Position numbers and translations under genes: made by a program. The notes under the pieces were generated by a model. That model did no database searches. It worked only from the letters and a program-made list of their open reading frames with translations, and was not told the DNA's origin. Positions 54,972-63,514 of a DNA stretch of 64,000 nucleotides are shown one piece after another; position 1 is the first letter of the stretch; each line of letters opens with the position of its first letter. The stretch comes from Blastocatellia bacterium (GTDB lineage: Bacteria > Acidobacteriota > Blastocatellia > Pyrinomonadales > Pyrinomonadaceae): contig DNND01000018.1 in assembly GCA_003488005.1 (NCBI GenBank), forward strand, positions 15,587 to 79,586. Reading direction: 5' to 3'.

Positions 54972-56450
54972 CTATTTGGTTCTCTTCGCGGGGTAGGTGG
55001 ACTTATCTTGGACGATGCTCAGCTCCGCGGCTTGGCCTTCGCGTTTGCTGAACACAAGCATCCACGTCCGGTCCTTCAGAAAGAATTTAGTCTCAGACTC
55101 GGCGAATACCTCAAACCTTGGCCTCCCCGTCTCCTGGACGAATAGCTTGTCGCCCTCGCTCGTGACGGTGAAGATCCGGTTATTCAGGGTCTCGAATTGG
55201 TACTCGCCGACATAGGACTCGAGTACCTTTGGCGAAACGTGGATAACGACCTTCGCACTCGCCCGGCGCTGTTCGATCCACTTCGCCAGCACAGTTTGGG
55301 AGGTCTTTTCGCAACCGTATGCAAGGTCCCACACTCCCAGGAAGCTGCACACGAATGCATTTCTAACGGCGTCGTCCACCATCACCTCGCCTATCGAATA
55401 TTGGTGCTCGACGAGTGCCTCGCTATTGGCAAACATAATGAGCGAGAGATTTTTCTCGGGCACTTTGAACAAATACGCCGAGAAGCCGCTGCCCCAGTCC
55501 CCGCTATGCCAGATGAGCCTCGTTCCGTGATGGTCCATCACGAACCAGCCCAGCCCGTAAGGGAGTCGCTTGCCGCTATTCGATACAAAAGGCGTCCACG
55601 CTTGTTCCTGCGTTTCTTTCTTGATAAATGCGTGCTGGTCTATCGCGATGTCGTACTTAGCCATGTCCCGTACGGTCGAGAGCAGTCCGGCCGCCGCCCC
55701 GATGAAATCGGGAGACGGATAACTCGTGTGAATGATCTCGCCTTTGCCGTAGTAGGCATAAGGTTGGGCCAGCGCCTCCAGGCTCTTCTTGTAGCGATCG
55801 AGGTGTTCCTTCCCCAGTTCAGCGGTCCACTTGTCTGCATCGACGACGATGTGGTGATACGGAACGCTGTTCGACATCCCCAAAGGATCGAAGAAGGTTT
55901 CGACAACAACCTCGCCAAATCGTTTGCCCGTCTTCTTCTCGATTACCGCAGTTAGGTAGTCATAGCGATTCCCGTCGTACTGGAAGCGTTCTCCGGCTGT
56001 TCCGCTCGACGTGTGGCTGAGTAGGTGCTTGATCTTGACTGAATCATCCTTAAAGTCAGTCGAGTAATGCGACATCGGCTCATCGAGGTTTAGTTTCCCT
56101 TGCTCCACCAGTTGCATGATCAGGAAGGCCGCAAATGTCTTCGTTATTGACGCAAGGTGGAAAAGGGTGTCGGGCGTGGCCGGAATTCGGTTTTCGAGAT
56201 CTGCGAAACCGAACCCTTTAGCCCATAGAACCCGTTGATCCTTGATTATGACGGCAGACATGCCGGGAATCTTGAGACGCTTTCGGAAATCATCAACCTG
56301 GCTTTCAAAACGCTCCAGTCGTTTCTTATCCTGGGTTGAAGTATCGTGAGTGTTCCTGCCCGCCTGCGTTTGAGCTAACGATCCGCTGGCGTTGCCTAGC
56401 ACTGCCAAAGCAAGGACGCTTTTCGCAAGAATTGTGGAGTTCTTAATCAT
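54972..56450 (-). CDS. secreted class-C beta-lactamase-like serine hydrolase
   Basis: 492 residues with an AAGGAG ribosome-binding site. Signal peptide (SVLALAVLGNASGSLAQ). Catalytic motifs: SITK (HLASITKTF, nucleophile Ser and general-base Lys at about 101-104), Tyr in RFQYDGNRYDYL in the position of YxN, and HSG in LIWHSGDWG in the KTG position. These are the marks of the beta-lactamase/DD-peptidase (S12) group, including esterases and D-aminopeptidases. A C-terminal ~90-residue beta domain follows (YVGEYQFETLNNRIFTV), usual in such enzymes. It acts in the periplasm. Actual substrate unknown: antibiotic resistance should not be assumed. Isolated from other genes. Confidence 0.9.
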   Translation of the reverse strand: MIKNSTILAKSVLALAVLGNASGSLAQTQAGRNTHDTSTQDKKRLERFESQVDDFRKRLKIPGMSAVIIKDQRVLWAKGFGFADLENRIPATPDTLFHLASITKTFAAFLIMQLVEQGKLNLDEPMSHYSTDFKDDSVKIKHLLSHTSSGTAGERFQYDGNRYDYLTAVIEKKTGKRFGEVVVETFFDPLGMSNSVPYHHIVVDADKWTAELGKEHLDRYKKSLEALAQPYAYYGKGEIIHTSYPSPDFIGAAAGLLSTVRDMAKYDIAIDQHAFIKKETQEQAWTPFVSNSGKRLPYGLGWFVMDHHGTRLIWHSGDWGSGFSAYLFKVPEKNLSLIMFANSEALVEHQYSIGEVMVDDAVRNAFVCSFLGVWDLAYGCEKTSQTVLAKWIEQRRASAKVVIHVSPKVLESYVGEYQFETLNNRIFTVTSEGDKLFVQETGRPRFEVFAESETKFFLKDRTWMLVFSKREGQAAELSIVQDKSTYPAKRTK

Positions 56451-57211
56451 CGCTTGTTTCTCCTTCTACTACTAAGAACACCACCGCCCGCCTAAGCGTG
56501 TAAAGTTTAATCACGCGTGGTCAATTCTTGACGGACACCGCAAACGCACGGAAACTCATTGCTCAGCACTCATTGCTCATCACTCATTGCTCAGCACTCA
56601 GCACTCAGCTCCGGCTTATTCGAAACAATGGTGGACTGGACGACAACACAACTTCGTCGGCGTGCGCCAGTAAGGCATTAGGTGTCGGCAAATGCTCAGC
56701 ACTCAGTACTCAGCAGTCAAAATACAACAAGCTTCGCCACCCGCGACTTCTCGGCATTTGTAACGACAAGCATCGTGCGACGTAGTGAGGGAAACACTGC
56801 TCACTGCCCACTACTCACCGCTCACTCGAATTGCCGCCGCTGAAGTTTGATAACTCAGTTCTTACCGTTTACCCAGGGACCAGTTTTCGGCCTTCGCCGT
56901 GTCTCCGTCTTGGTGAGCCCGCCAAAAAAATAATTACTCCCAGAAATCCCTTGCACCTTTCCCCAAATCGCACAATAATGCAGCCCTCAATTCTTCACCC
57001 ATCGGAGGTTTCTCATTCCGAAGATACTTACCGCGCGCCAAAACCGGCAGAGGCAGTGAAGAGTCAAGAGTCAGAACTCGTCAATTCTCAAGGGCATATC
57101 GAGGAAGCCTCGATGCCGTCACTGTTGTAGCTATTTATTATCAACCCACCCGCCATCGCGTGGTGGTAATAACCTCATCGCCTCGTGTCGACCTGCCAAA
57201 TGGAGAGACAA
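56451..57211. repeat. intergenic region rich in ACTCA-type short repeats
   Basis: About 760 bases. It contains clusters of short tandem units such as CAGCACTCA and CTCATTGCTCA (56555-56610, 56694-56717, 56798-56830). These are low-complexity but clearly repeated. A plus-strand frame at 56831-57130, and its shorter part from an ATG near 56981, has no homology I recognise and overlaps such repeats, so I leave it out. The downstream gene's promoter must lie near 57100-57200. Confidence 0.5.
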
Positions 57212-58933
57212 ATGAAGAAATATGAATCTATGCATTGCCTCAAAGGCTTGCTTGGAGTTCTGTTGACGCTTGGTTGTTGCGCGACCTTTCTGCAAACAAC
57301 AGCTCAAACGCCGACAACACTGAATCAAGGCAACAAATGGAACAACAAAATCCGCGACGAATTCTATAGCCAGGATCAGGGCTCGCGCTTGATTCCGTTG
57401 AAATGGATCAAAGCCTTGAAGCAGCCCAGTGGCGAACCCTTCATGGCTGCCAATCTGGATCGATATGGGTACTTACCCAATCCCGCCAGTAAAGACGGGT
57501 TGCCCGTCGGATTGACGACTAATATCGGCAGCAACACGACCTACCTGGGCATGACCTGCGCTGCTTGTCACACGCGCCAGATTGATGTCTCTGGCACTTC
57601 CTATCGGATTGACGGCGGTCCCGCAATCATCGAATTGCAGAGTTTCCAAACTGATTTGGATACGGCGGTGAACACGGTGCTCACTGACGCCGCCGCCTTC
57701 GATCAGTTCGCGACGGATGTATTCGGCGGCACCCCAACGCCGTCCGACAAACAGAAGTTGCGTGACGATCTAACTGCCTGGTTTGTGCCTTTCCACGCGA
57801 TAACCCTCTCGCTCCCAGCAGATGCTCCGTGGGGGCCAGCGCGCGCGGATGCCATTTCTTTGATTTTCAACCGCTTGACCGGTTTGGACATCGGCCCGCC
57901 ACCGACCTACATGATTCAGGACAACATTAAAAAGGCTGATGTCCCGGTCCGCTATCCGTTTTTGTGGAATGCCTGGAGGCAGGACTTCATACAATGGCCG
58001 GGTTTTGCCCCCAACGGCAACAAACTTTTCGGCTTGTCCCGCAACACCGGAGAAGTCATTGGCGTGTTTGCATTGTTTCATCCGTTCAAGGACCCTTCGA
58101 CGCCGCTGAAGGTAAATTATTCCAGGAACAATTCGGCAAATTTCGCGGGTCTAAACAAGCTCGAAGACCTGATCATGAAAATTGGCCCACCCAAATGGCC
58201 CTGGGCTTTGGACAAGGCCCTGGTTGCTAAGGGTGCGCAGGTTTACAAACAGAAAGATCCGGCGAACGGTAATCAAAGCTGCGAGAGCTGCCACGGCATC
58301 AAATTGGGCAAGTTCCGCTTCACACTCCTACCAAGCTGGGCCACCAGGATTGACGATGTCGGCACCGACTCTCGCGAAGTCAATTTGATGGACTCGCAAG
58401 TCCAAACCGGAGTGCTGGAAGGCGCTAGTATTTTAGGAATTGTCGGCACGCCTCTAAAACGGGTTGACTCAGCTCGATCAGTGCTGGTGTTATCGGTGGC
58501 CGGTTCGATCTTGCAGAACTATTTAACGCTTGGATTAAAAAAGAGTGAGGCCCCGCTGTTGAGAGAGACGTTACAACCAACCGTCAACGCATCGACCACC
58601 TCGGCGCCGGCTGCGGCAACGAAGTTCCCCTACGAGTCGCGCGTTATGGAAGGCATTTGGGCGGCGGCACCGTATCTGCACAATGGTTCGGTGCCGACGT
58701 TGACTGAGCTATTGACCCCCGACCACCAACGCGTAGCCCAATTTATGATTGGCCCAGCCTACGACATCAACACCGCAGGACTGGCAGTGCAGCAAACTAA
58801 ATTCAACTACACGCTGAAAACCACGGATTGCTCCGACCGTAATTCCGGCAATAGCCGCTGCGGCCACAATTATGGCACCACCTTTTCCGCTGCGGATAAG
58901 AAGGCATTGTTGGAATATTTGAAGAGTCTGTAA
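57212..58933 (+). CDS. di-haem c-type cytochrome, RoxA/peroxidase-like
   Basis: 573 residues from the ATG at 57212, which follows GGAG at a good distance; a GTG at 57185 is weaker. Signal peptide (LKGLLGVLLTLGCCATF). Two covalent haem sites: CAACH (116-120) and CESCH (357-361). The motif PYLHNGSVPTLTELL near the C-terminus and the N-terminal IRDEFYSQDQGSRLIPLKW with the RYGYLPNP region are those of the RoxA/RoxB-like di-haem cytochrome group (rubber dioxygenases and relatives). RoxA itself is ~678 residues, so this is shorter. Oxidative cleavage of a polymer or terpene is possible; peroxidase or electron-transfer activity is the alternative. It stands alone in its transcription unit. Confidence 0.85.
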   Translation: MKKYESMHCLKGLLGVLLTLGCCATFLQTTAQTPTTLNQGNKWNNKIRDEFYSQDQGSRLIPLKWIKALKQPSGEPFMAANLDRYGYLPNPASKDGLPVGLTTNIGSNTTYLGMTCAACHTRQIDVSGTSYRIDGGPAIIELQSFQTDLDTAVNTVLTDAAAFDQFATDVFGGTPTPSDKQKLRDDLTAWFVPFHAITLSLPADAPWGPARADAISLIFNRLTGLDIGPPPTYMIQDNIKKADVPVRYPFLWNAWRQDFIQWPGFAPNGNKLFGLSRNTGEVIGVFALFHPFKDPSTPLKVNYSRNNSANFAGLNKLEDLIMKIGPPKWPWALDKALVAKGAQVYKQKDPANGNQSCESCHGIKLGKFRFTLLPSWATRIDDVGTDSREVNLMDSQVQTGVLEGASILGIVGTPLKRVDSARSVLVLSVAGSILQNYLTLGLKKSEAPLLRETLQPTVNASTTSAPAAATKFPYESRVMEGIWAAAPYLHNGSVPTLTELLTPDHQRVAQFMIGPAYDINTAGLAVQQTKFNYTLKTTDCSDRNSGNSRCGHNYGTTFSAADKKALLEYLKSL

Positions 58934-58999
58934 GCGAGTTACGAAAGAGTTCTAAATTCTTATTCTAATCGTACCGGGATTGCTGACTTTTGTGGGCTC

Positions 59000-59272
59000 T
59001 TATCGAACGTTACAAGTGCCGACAGCAGGCCGCCGGGTAACCATAAAGGTCACTTGAGTGAAGGTAGAAATCCGTCTGGCTTCGCTGCGCGGGTGCAACC
59101 CGCCGAACGCGCGCTCAAAATCGGCGTAGGAGTCTATCTTCACGGCCTTGCCAATTGGTCCCTGCTCAAAAATGTCTATGAAGGCCGCAGTGGAAGTAGG
59201 TACTGCTTCGATTGGATGACTCTTGAAAGGAACTTCCTCGATGTATACGCCGGGAGCTGAATATTCAGTCAT
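59000..59272 (-). pseudogene. fragment of a contractile-tail sheath gene
   Basis: From the ATG at 59272 the first ~70 residues match the N-terminus of phage/eCIS tail sheath proteins: YSAPGVYIEEVPFKSHPIEA, VPTSTAAFIDIFEQGPIGKA and FERAFGGLHPRSE. Full sheaths are several hundred residues. Here the frame turns to unrelated sequence after the GGLHPRSE segment and stops at 59000. It is a remnant of an extracellular contractile injection system or phage tail. No tube, baseplate or AAA+ tail genes are nearby. It lies directly beside the palindromic element at 59431, which may have accompanied the rearrangement. Confidence 0.75.
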
Positions 59273-59894
59273 GGTTGTGAGTTCTTCCGGAGAAAGCTCT
59301 GGCGCTGACCCAACAGGAACCAGAGCGGCAATTCCTGCAAGGGCGGATTCGGCAGTTGAAATAAGAATGATAGCCCGAGTGCATGCAATCAATAAGCAGA
59401 AGGTTGTTTACTTCTTAGAGTGCGCGGAGCCACGACAGCATAAAGCCTAGGGTGCAGCGCGCGAAGCGAGCAAACCCCAGGATCGCAATCCAAAAAGGGG
59501 ATTCAGCCCGCGGAGCGGGCGACAGATTTGGAGTGCGGTGGCAAGCGCGACACCGCTTTGGATCTACCCAATGATCCAAAGCGCCGTCGTCGTCCCGACA
59601 ATCGGAACTATGCCGGCGCACTCCAAAAGGCTGTCACCCGCCCCGCGGGTTCTTTCTGTGTTATGGATGCGATCCTGGGGCTTACGCCCAGGCTTTATGC
59701 TGTCGTGCGCCACGCGCACTTTACTGTTGAAGAATCGCCCAATCGCACGCCGGACCCAAATCGGTTTCGTTTGAATTTCGCTCCGTTATGCAATTTGCTA
59801 TTCTATCCACTTGCTGCCGTTTGGCACAAAATAGCACACCTATTTGTACGTTTTTGGATGTCCTTCAGCAGCGTGCTTTTTTTAAACGTTTGCG
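59273..59894. other. intergenic between the sheath remnant and the membrane-protein gene
   Basis: About 620 bases. It holds the palindromic element at 59431-59707 and A+T-richer DNA up to 59894. The latter, with a T-run near 59880, probably carries the promoter of the downstream pair. Nothing else is supported. Confidence 0.4.
59431..59707. repeat. ~277-bp long imperfect palindrome (MITE/REP-like)
   Basis: The outer arms begin CACGACAGCATAAAGCCT (59431) and end with its reverse complement at 59707. Further inward, CCCAGGATCGCA, AGCCCGCGGAGCGGGCGACAG and TTTGGAGTGCG also find complements on the right side. The centre carries GCGGTGGCAAGCGCGACACC and a TTTGGATC/GATCCAAA hairpin. No transposase is encoded, and apparent open frames within it are by-products of the symmetry. 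It lies next to the tail-sheath remnant. Confidence 0.85.
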
Positions 59895-60701
59895 TTGATC
59901 ATCTCAATTTCGCGTGAAGTTCTTTTGAGTCAAGAAACACCCTCATCAACTGACTTGCAGCGGGATAAGCGGCCCCGCATTCTTCCGGCGGACAGTAATG
60001 CCATTGTTCCCTTACGTAAGCTTACGACTGAGATAGAAACACATCAGAGCAGCCAGCTCGAAAAGGTAGATTGGCACCCATGGAACCTCCCGGAAGTCAT
60101 CAAATGGTTAGGCGCTGCACTTGGCTATTTGATGGGTGTCGTTGGCTTCATAGCTTTGTTCTTTCCGTCAATAGGGACGTTTCGAGTATTGACTCTGGTT
60201 TTAGTTTTAAGTATCCCGATCTTACTTGTGGCTGGATATTACGCTGCAGGGTTGATCAACCTAGCTCGTAAAAGACTTAGGCAATATAGTGCTTTGCATA
60301 TTCTGATTTCTTCGCAGGATGCTGAGTTAGAACAACTCAACGAAAAGCTGTCGGAAACCGAAACTTTACTCCTCGGCCTGGGCAGTCACTTACTTGCGAG
60401 CAGGATCGAAATAGAAAGAGTAAGACTCTCACGGGGAAAGGTATTCTTGATTATTGATATACAGTCAGCTCAACTCCAAAAGGGTGATCAGATCTTGCTG
60501 ATAGATACCGCAGATGGAAAGACTTTCGGTCTGTTTGAGATCACGGAAATAGAAAGAACTCGCTACACTGCGCAAATCGTGGCAAATCTAGACGCAGTTT
60601 GGGCTGGCGATCTCCACCAGATGGCTTCCTCAGAATCCCATCCACCACCGGGTTCGGCGGCGATTCTCTATCGAAAGGGACAGGAAACAGATGAGCAGTA
60701 G
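59895..60701 (+). CDS. two-TM membrane protein with C-terminal beta domain, unknown
   Basis: About 268 residues with a non-ATG start (TTG at 59895 or 59925; exact start uncertain). Order: soluble N-terminus (~80), two membrane segments (WLGAALGYLMGVVGFIALFF and VLTLVLVLSIPILLVAGYY), a coiled coil (SSQDAELEQLNEKLSETETLL), and a C-terminal beta-rich domain (RLSRGKVFLIIDIQ, LQKGDQILLID, FEITEIERTRYTAQIVANLD) that resembles the small barrel of FlgT-C-type proteins. It overlaps the next gene by 11 bases, so the two are translationally coupled. No family name can be given. A membrane scaffold or sensor is a guess. Confidence 0.72.
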   Translation: MIISISREVLLSQETPSSTDLQRDKRPRILPADSNAIVPLRKLTTEIETHQSSQLEKVDWHPWNLPEVIKWLGAALGYLMGVVGFIALFFPSIGTFRVLTLVLVLSIPILLVAGYYAAGLINLARKRLRQYSALHILISSQDAELEQLNEKLSETETLLLGLGSHLLASRIEIERVRLSRGKVFLIIDIQSAQLQKGDQILLIDTADGKTFGLFEITEIERTRYTAQIVANLDAVWAGDLHQMASSESHPPPGSAAILYRKGQETDEQ

Positions 60702-61179
60702 TGAAACAACGCCGGTTCGGCAGTCACGCCCGATTCAGGGAAGGGTTGCGCAAATTCTCAATGCGAGAGAATTAGTAATTAATATCGGTGCGGAGGCCGG
60801 TGTCACCAAAGGAATGAAATTCGCCGTGATGTCGAAATCGCCGACCGAGATACGCGATCCTGAAACTCAGGAAGTCCTCGATACGGTAGATCGTGAGAAG
60901 GTCAGAGTAAGAGCAAGCGAGGTCAGGCCAAAGATTACTATTTGCAGAACATTTTTGGTGCGGACAATTCCCGGACGGCCTGGATATAGCGGTTTCAGTG
61001 GCATCAGTAATTTACTAGAAGGTATTAGGCTATCGGAATCAGTGCCCGAACGAAAAGTTGTCGATACATTGAGAGCTGACGAGCGAGACTTACCTCCGCC
61101 ACTATCAGAAGAGGAAAGTTACGTAAAGATAGGAGACCGCGTAATTCAGATCATTGAAGACGAGGTGGCTCCTTTTTGA
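60691..61179 (+). CDS. FlgT-C-like barrel protein, unknown function
   Basis: 162 residues, ATG at 60691 with AAGGGACAGGA upstream. The N-terminal half reads QGRVAQILNARELVINIGAE then AGVTKGMKFAVM, the pattern of the C-terminal domain of the flagellar assembly protein FlgT and other small beta-barrel domains. The C-terminal half is polar and ends SEEESYVKIGDRVIQII. No signal peptide. It overlaps the membrane protein gene and probably works with it; both share the KG(D/M)-x-(F/I)-x-(V/L) barrel motif. The gene composition is a little A+T-richer than the first 50 kb. Confidence 0.75.
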   Translation: MSSSETTPVRQSRPIQGRVAQILNARELVINIGAEAGVTKGMKFAVMSKSPTEIRDPETQEVLDTVDREKVRVRASEVRPKITICRTFLVRTIPGRPGYSGFSGISNLLEGIRLSESVPERKVVDTLRADERDLPPPLSEEESYVKIGDRVIQIIEDEVAPF

Positions 61180-61507
61180 ATGTTATCCTCCGTCACCAAA
61201 TCGCTTGTGAGCCTGGCGTGCACACCTCAAGGGAATTTAGAACCGGGGTCAAGCCTGCGATTTTTGCGATTCTGAATAACCCGCTAGTTAATCTCCGCAA
61301 AGAGTACTTAAGAACAGCAAAAATCGCAGGCCTAAAACCTTTTCAACCGGTACGTGAAAATTTTCAGATATCATGCGAAAAACTGGAACTCTTTCGTTGC
61401 AGGCTATGCCAGCGGATTCCAAGGTTTATTTTGATCGTACCTTCATGAAAATCCGTTGAAGTAGCCTCGGGTCTCCTTTCCAGAAAACCATTAGGAGGCG
61501 TAGCGCC
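61180..61507. other. intergenic with fold-back structure
   Basis: About 330 bases. It contains an inverted repeat (GCCTGCGATTTTTGC at 61253-61267 and its near-perfect complement at 61318-61331). A possible ribosome-binding site AGGAGGCG lies 5 bases before the ATG at 61508. No gene is supported. Confidence 0.5.
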
Positions 61508-62776
61508 ATGTTCAATCGCGAAAGTTCGGACAAGTTGCTAACGCTCATCGAGGAGCTCGGCGCGAAGCGTGGCATCAACTTGCCTCCGCCAGACCCGCTT
61601 CCGGAGCAGCAGCACGTCTACGAAAAGTATGTCAGATCGATGAATTACGATCCCGATTCCGTGGACCGCATGATCGAGATGGGAAGAATTCCGGAACAGC
61701 AGCGAGGAATGATTCACGGAATGCTGTTGAATGGTCTGATAAAAAGCGATTCGATGTCAGACTCCGATCTCAAGGCGCTTCTGGTGCTCGTTCGAATGGT
61801 CTTCTCCGAGCAAAGAGCCACGGGACTTCTTCGAACCGTTTCAGCCCCCATTTTGCGTTATGCGCGCGCAGCTAATCCTGCCATCGACCGGCCGCTCTCG
61901 TTGGGCGTCTTTCCTCTGCGCTGGTTCAACGGACAATCTACGCTGTTCGAGAACACAGCTATGTGCCTGGTGGCTACAGGCGCCTTCGACCTGATTGAGA
62001 TCTTTAGCACCTTGTTTGACGCGCGCCGCAAAGATCCGACATATGCCGTCCAGCACATGAGGAAAGCGTTGGACAATTATGTGCGCACCGGCGAAGTGGC
62101 AAGCGCAGAGTACGAGCTGGCGAGTGGCCTCGTCGATTTTGGGGATGTTTCAAGGATAGGCGTGTTGCTCACGACATCCGCAGAGGAGTTCTTAGTTTCT
62201 CACGAGCTTGGGCACGTCGCCCTCGGGCATATCGATCGCGCGTCAAGAGGCGCGATGCCGTTGCAGGCAAAACCACGACCAGCGAACTGGCTCGATCGCT
62301 TACGTGGTAGAACGCCGGTACCGGAGCAGACGATCACCGTCATCCAGCCGAAGCACGTTGAAGAGCATTGCGCGGACGTCTGGGCGCTCAAGACTGTACT
62401 CGACGTCGCAAAGTCTTCAACGAAAGAGGCGGAAGAAAAACAGGCGATCGCGTGTGGCGGTGCGGCCGCGTTCCTCGGCCTGGCCCTGTTGACCGAAGCG
62501 GCATCGCGTCACGCCGGCTCAGGCATGGAAGACTCTCATCCTCCGGCACTGACGCGACTCTACATTGTGGAAGTGGCGTTCGAGTTGGTTGGACAACACG
62601 AAAATGCCTTCGTTGCGCGGCGCGTGCGCGAATTCGTCGAGGAAATCGGGGCCGGATATCGTGACTTCGAAATGCCGCCGATGTTGGACCGTTCGCTAAA
62701 CAAGACCGCTGCCTGTGTCTTTGAGCAGCTCGGCTTCGATCTTTCGAAGGCGCCGTACATCACCGACTTTCAGTGA
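61508..62776 (+). CDS. zincin metallopeptidase-like protein (HExxH)
   Basis: 422 residues; an excellent AGGAGG ribosome-binding site precedes the ATG. The metal site is HELGHVALGH (about residues 232-241), with a likely third ligand in EEHCADVWAL (about 285-294). This is the HExxH...E pattern of zincins. The N-terminal ~190 residues are helical and have no signal peptide, so it is cytoplasmic. The architecture recalls Lit-type phage-exclusion peptidases or other single-domain zincins, but I cannot place it firmly. It converges with the small hydrophobic gene (5 bases apart). A target protein cannot be inferred. Confidence 0.82.
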   Translation: MFNRESSDKLLTLIEELGAKRGINLPPPDPLPEQQHVYEKYVRSMNYDPDSVDRMIEMGRIPEQQRGMIHGMLLNGLIKSDSMSDSDLKALLVLVRMVFSEQRATGLLRTVSAPILRYARAANPAIDRPLSLGVFPLRWFNGQSTLFENTAMCLVATGAFDLIEIFSTLFDARRKDPTYAVQHMRKALDNYVRTGEVASAEYELASGLVDFGDVSRIGVLLTTSAEEFLVSHELGHVALGHIDRASRGAMPLQAKPRPANWLDRLRGRTPVPEQTITVIQPKHVEEHCADVWALKTVLDVAKSSTKEAEEKQAIACGGAAAFLGLALLTEAASRHAGSGMEDSHPPALTRLYIVEVAFELVGQHENAFVARRVREFVEEIGAGYRDFEMPPMLDRSLNKTAACVFEQLGFDLSKAPYITDFQ

Positions 62777-62781
62777 TGTAG

Positions 62782-63120
62782 TCAACTCCATTCACCGGCA
62801 CAGATCCTCCGCAATCCGATGCGAGTTAGCAGGAGGACGATGGTCGTTGCGGCGGCACCTGTAGGCGAAAAGCTCAGTAGCGGCGTGACGGCAGCGACAA
62901 GCGCCATCGTGTCGCCTTTGGTCGCAAGATCCTCGATCGACGAGTTGCCGCATAAAGCAGCTTGGATGTCTTGTAGATGTCCTTTGAACCAGTTCCGTCC
63001 GACCTGGGCTTTCTGCACGTCGGAAACGGCAGTGCCCATCTTCGATGACAGAAGAATTTCGGTCCCGAGCTGTGTAAACAGCTGATGTTCTGTAAGCTGA
63101 GATCCCGAGCCTTGACTCAT
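62782..63120 (-). CDS. small protein with hydrophobic C-terminus, unknown
   Basis: 112 residues, ATG at 63120, with AGGAG upstream at a slightly long distance. The N-terminal half is soluble (SQLTEHQLFTQLGTEILLSS, AQVGRNWFKGHLQDIQAALC). Two hydrophobic stretches follow (MALVAAVTPLLSFSPTGA, AATTIVLLLTRIGL), suggesting a membrane-associated tail. No family is recognised. It converges on the metallopeptidase gene and their ends are 5 bases apart. A possible toxin, inhibitor or partner of the metallopeptidase cannot be excluded, but there is no direct evidence. Confidence 0.7.
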   Translation of the reverse strand: MSQGSGSQLTEHQLFTQLGTEILLSSKMGTAVSDVQKAQVGRNWFKGHLQDIQAALCGNSSIEDLATKGDTMALVAAVTPLLSFSPTGAAATTIVLLLTRIGLRRICAGEWS

Positions 63121-63304
63121 GTCAGTTCTTCTCTCCTATTTGAGGCGCGAAGGCGTTGATCCAGGCATTAACGTAGTGCGTTTAACAGGACATTGCAACG
63201 CACCTCTGTCTGGAACAATAATTTTGACCGCACTGAAAAGCAATTGGGATCAGGTCTTCGATTTCTGCGCGGTGCGCGGCATTTCAGATCATCGCAGCCT
63301 TTTG

Positions 63305-63500
63305 CTACTCCTCATATTCCAAAATATCTCCGGGCTGACATTCCTACAGATCGCCTCTAATGTTGATAGCCGAATCGCTTTCGCTTTGCCATTCTTCAAC
63401 ACGGAGATATAGCCATCGTAATACCGACTTCATCGGCGAGCTCGGTAACGCTCATTTTTCTTTTCGCCAACATGACGTCGATGTCAATGATGATTGCCAT
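63305..63500 (-). pseudogene. XRE/HTH_26 (YozG-like) regulator, frameshifted twice
   Basis: From the ATG at 63500 the first 30 codons read MAIIIDIDVMLAKRKMSVTE LADEVGITMA, matching the small Cro/C1-type regulators usually found beside DUF2975 proteins. Then one base is missing (near 63410) and the frame ends at a stop. In the shifted frame the expected continuation ISVLKNGKAKAIRLSTLEAIC is read. A second shift (near 63343) is needed to reach ECQPGDILEYEE and the stop at 63305. Intact homologues are about 65-75 residues. It is non-functional as it stands, unless the indels are sequencing errors. Confidence 0.85.
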
Positions 63501-63514
63501 ATTGGTTTAGACAG

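Noticed and set aside
56831..57130. 99-codon plus-strand frame before the cytochrome gene
   Set aside because: No ribosome-binding site or family match, and partly made of the ACTCA/GAGTCA-type repeats.
59528..59917. 129-codon plus-strand frame
   Set aside because: It runs through the palindromic element at 59431-59707; the open frame is a by-product of the repeat's composition.
61176..61448. 90-codon plus-strand frame after the FlgT-C-like gene
   Set aside because: It needs a TTG start, includes both arms of an inverted repeat and resembles no protein.
63119..63412. 97-codon plus-strand frame
   Set aside because: It overlaps the decayed XRE gene on the other strand, whose homology is clear, and lacks a family match.
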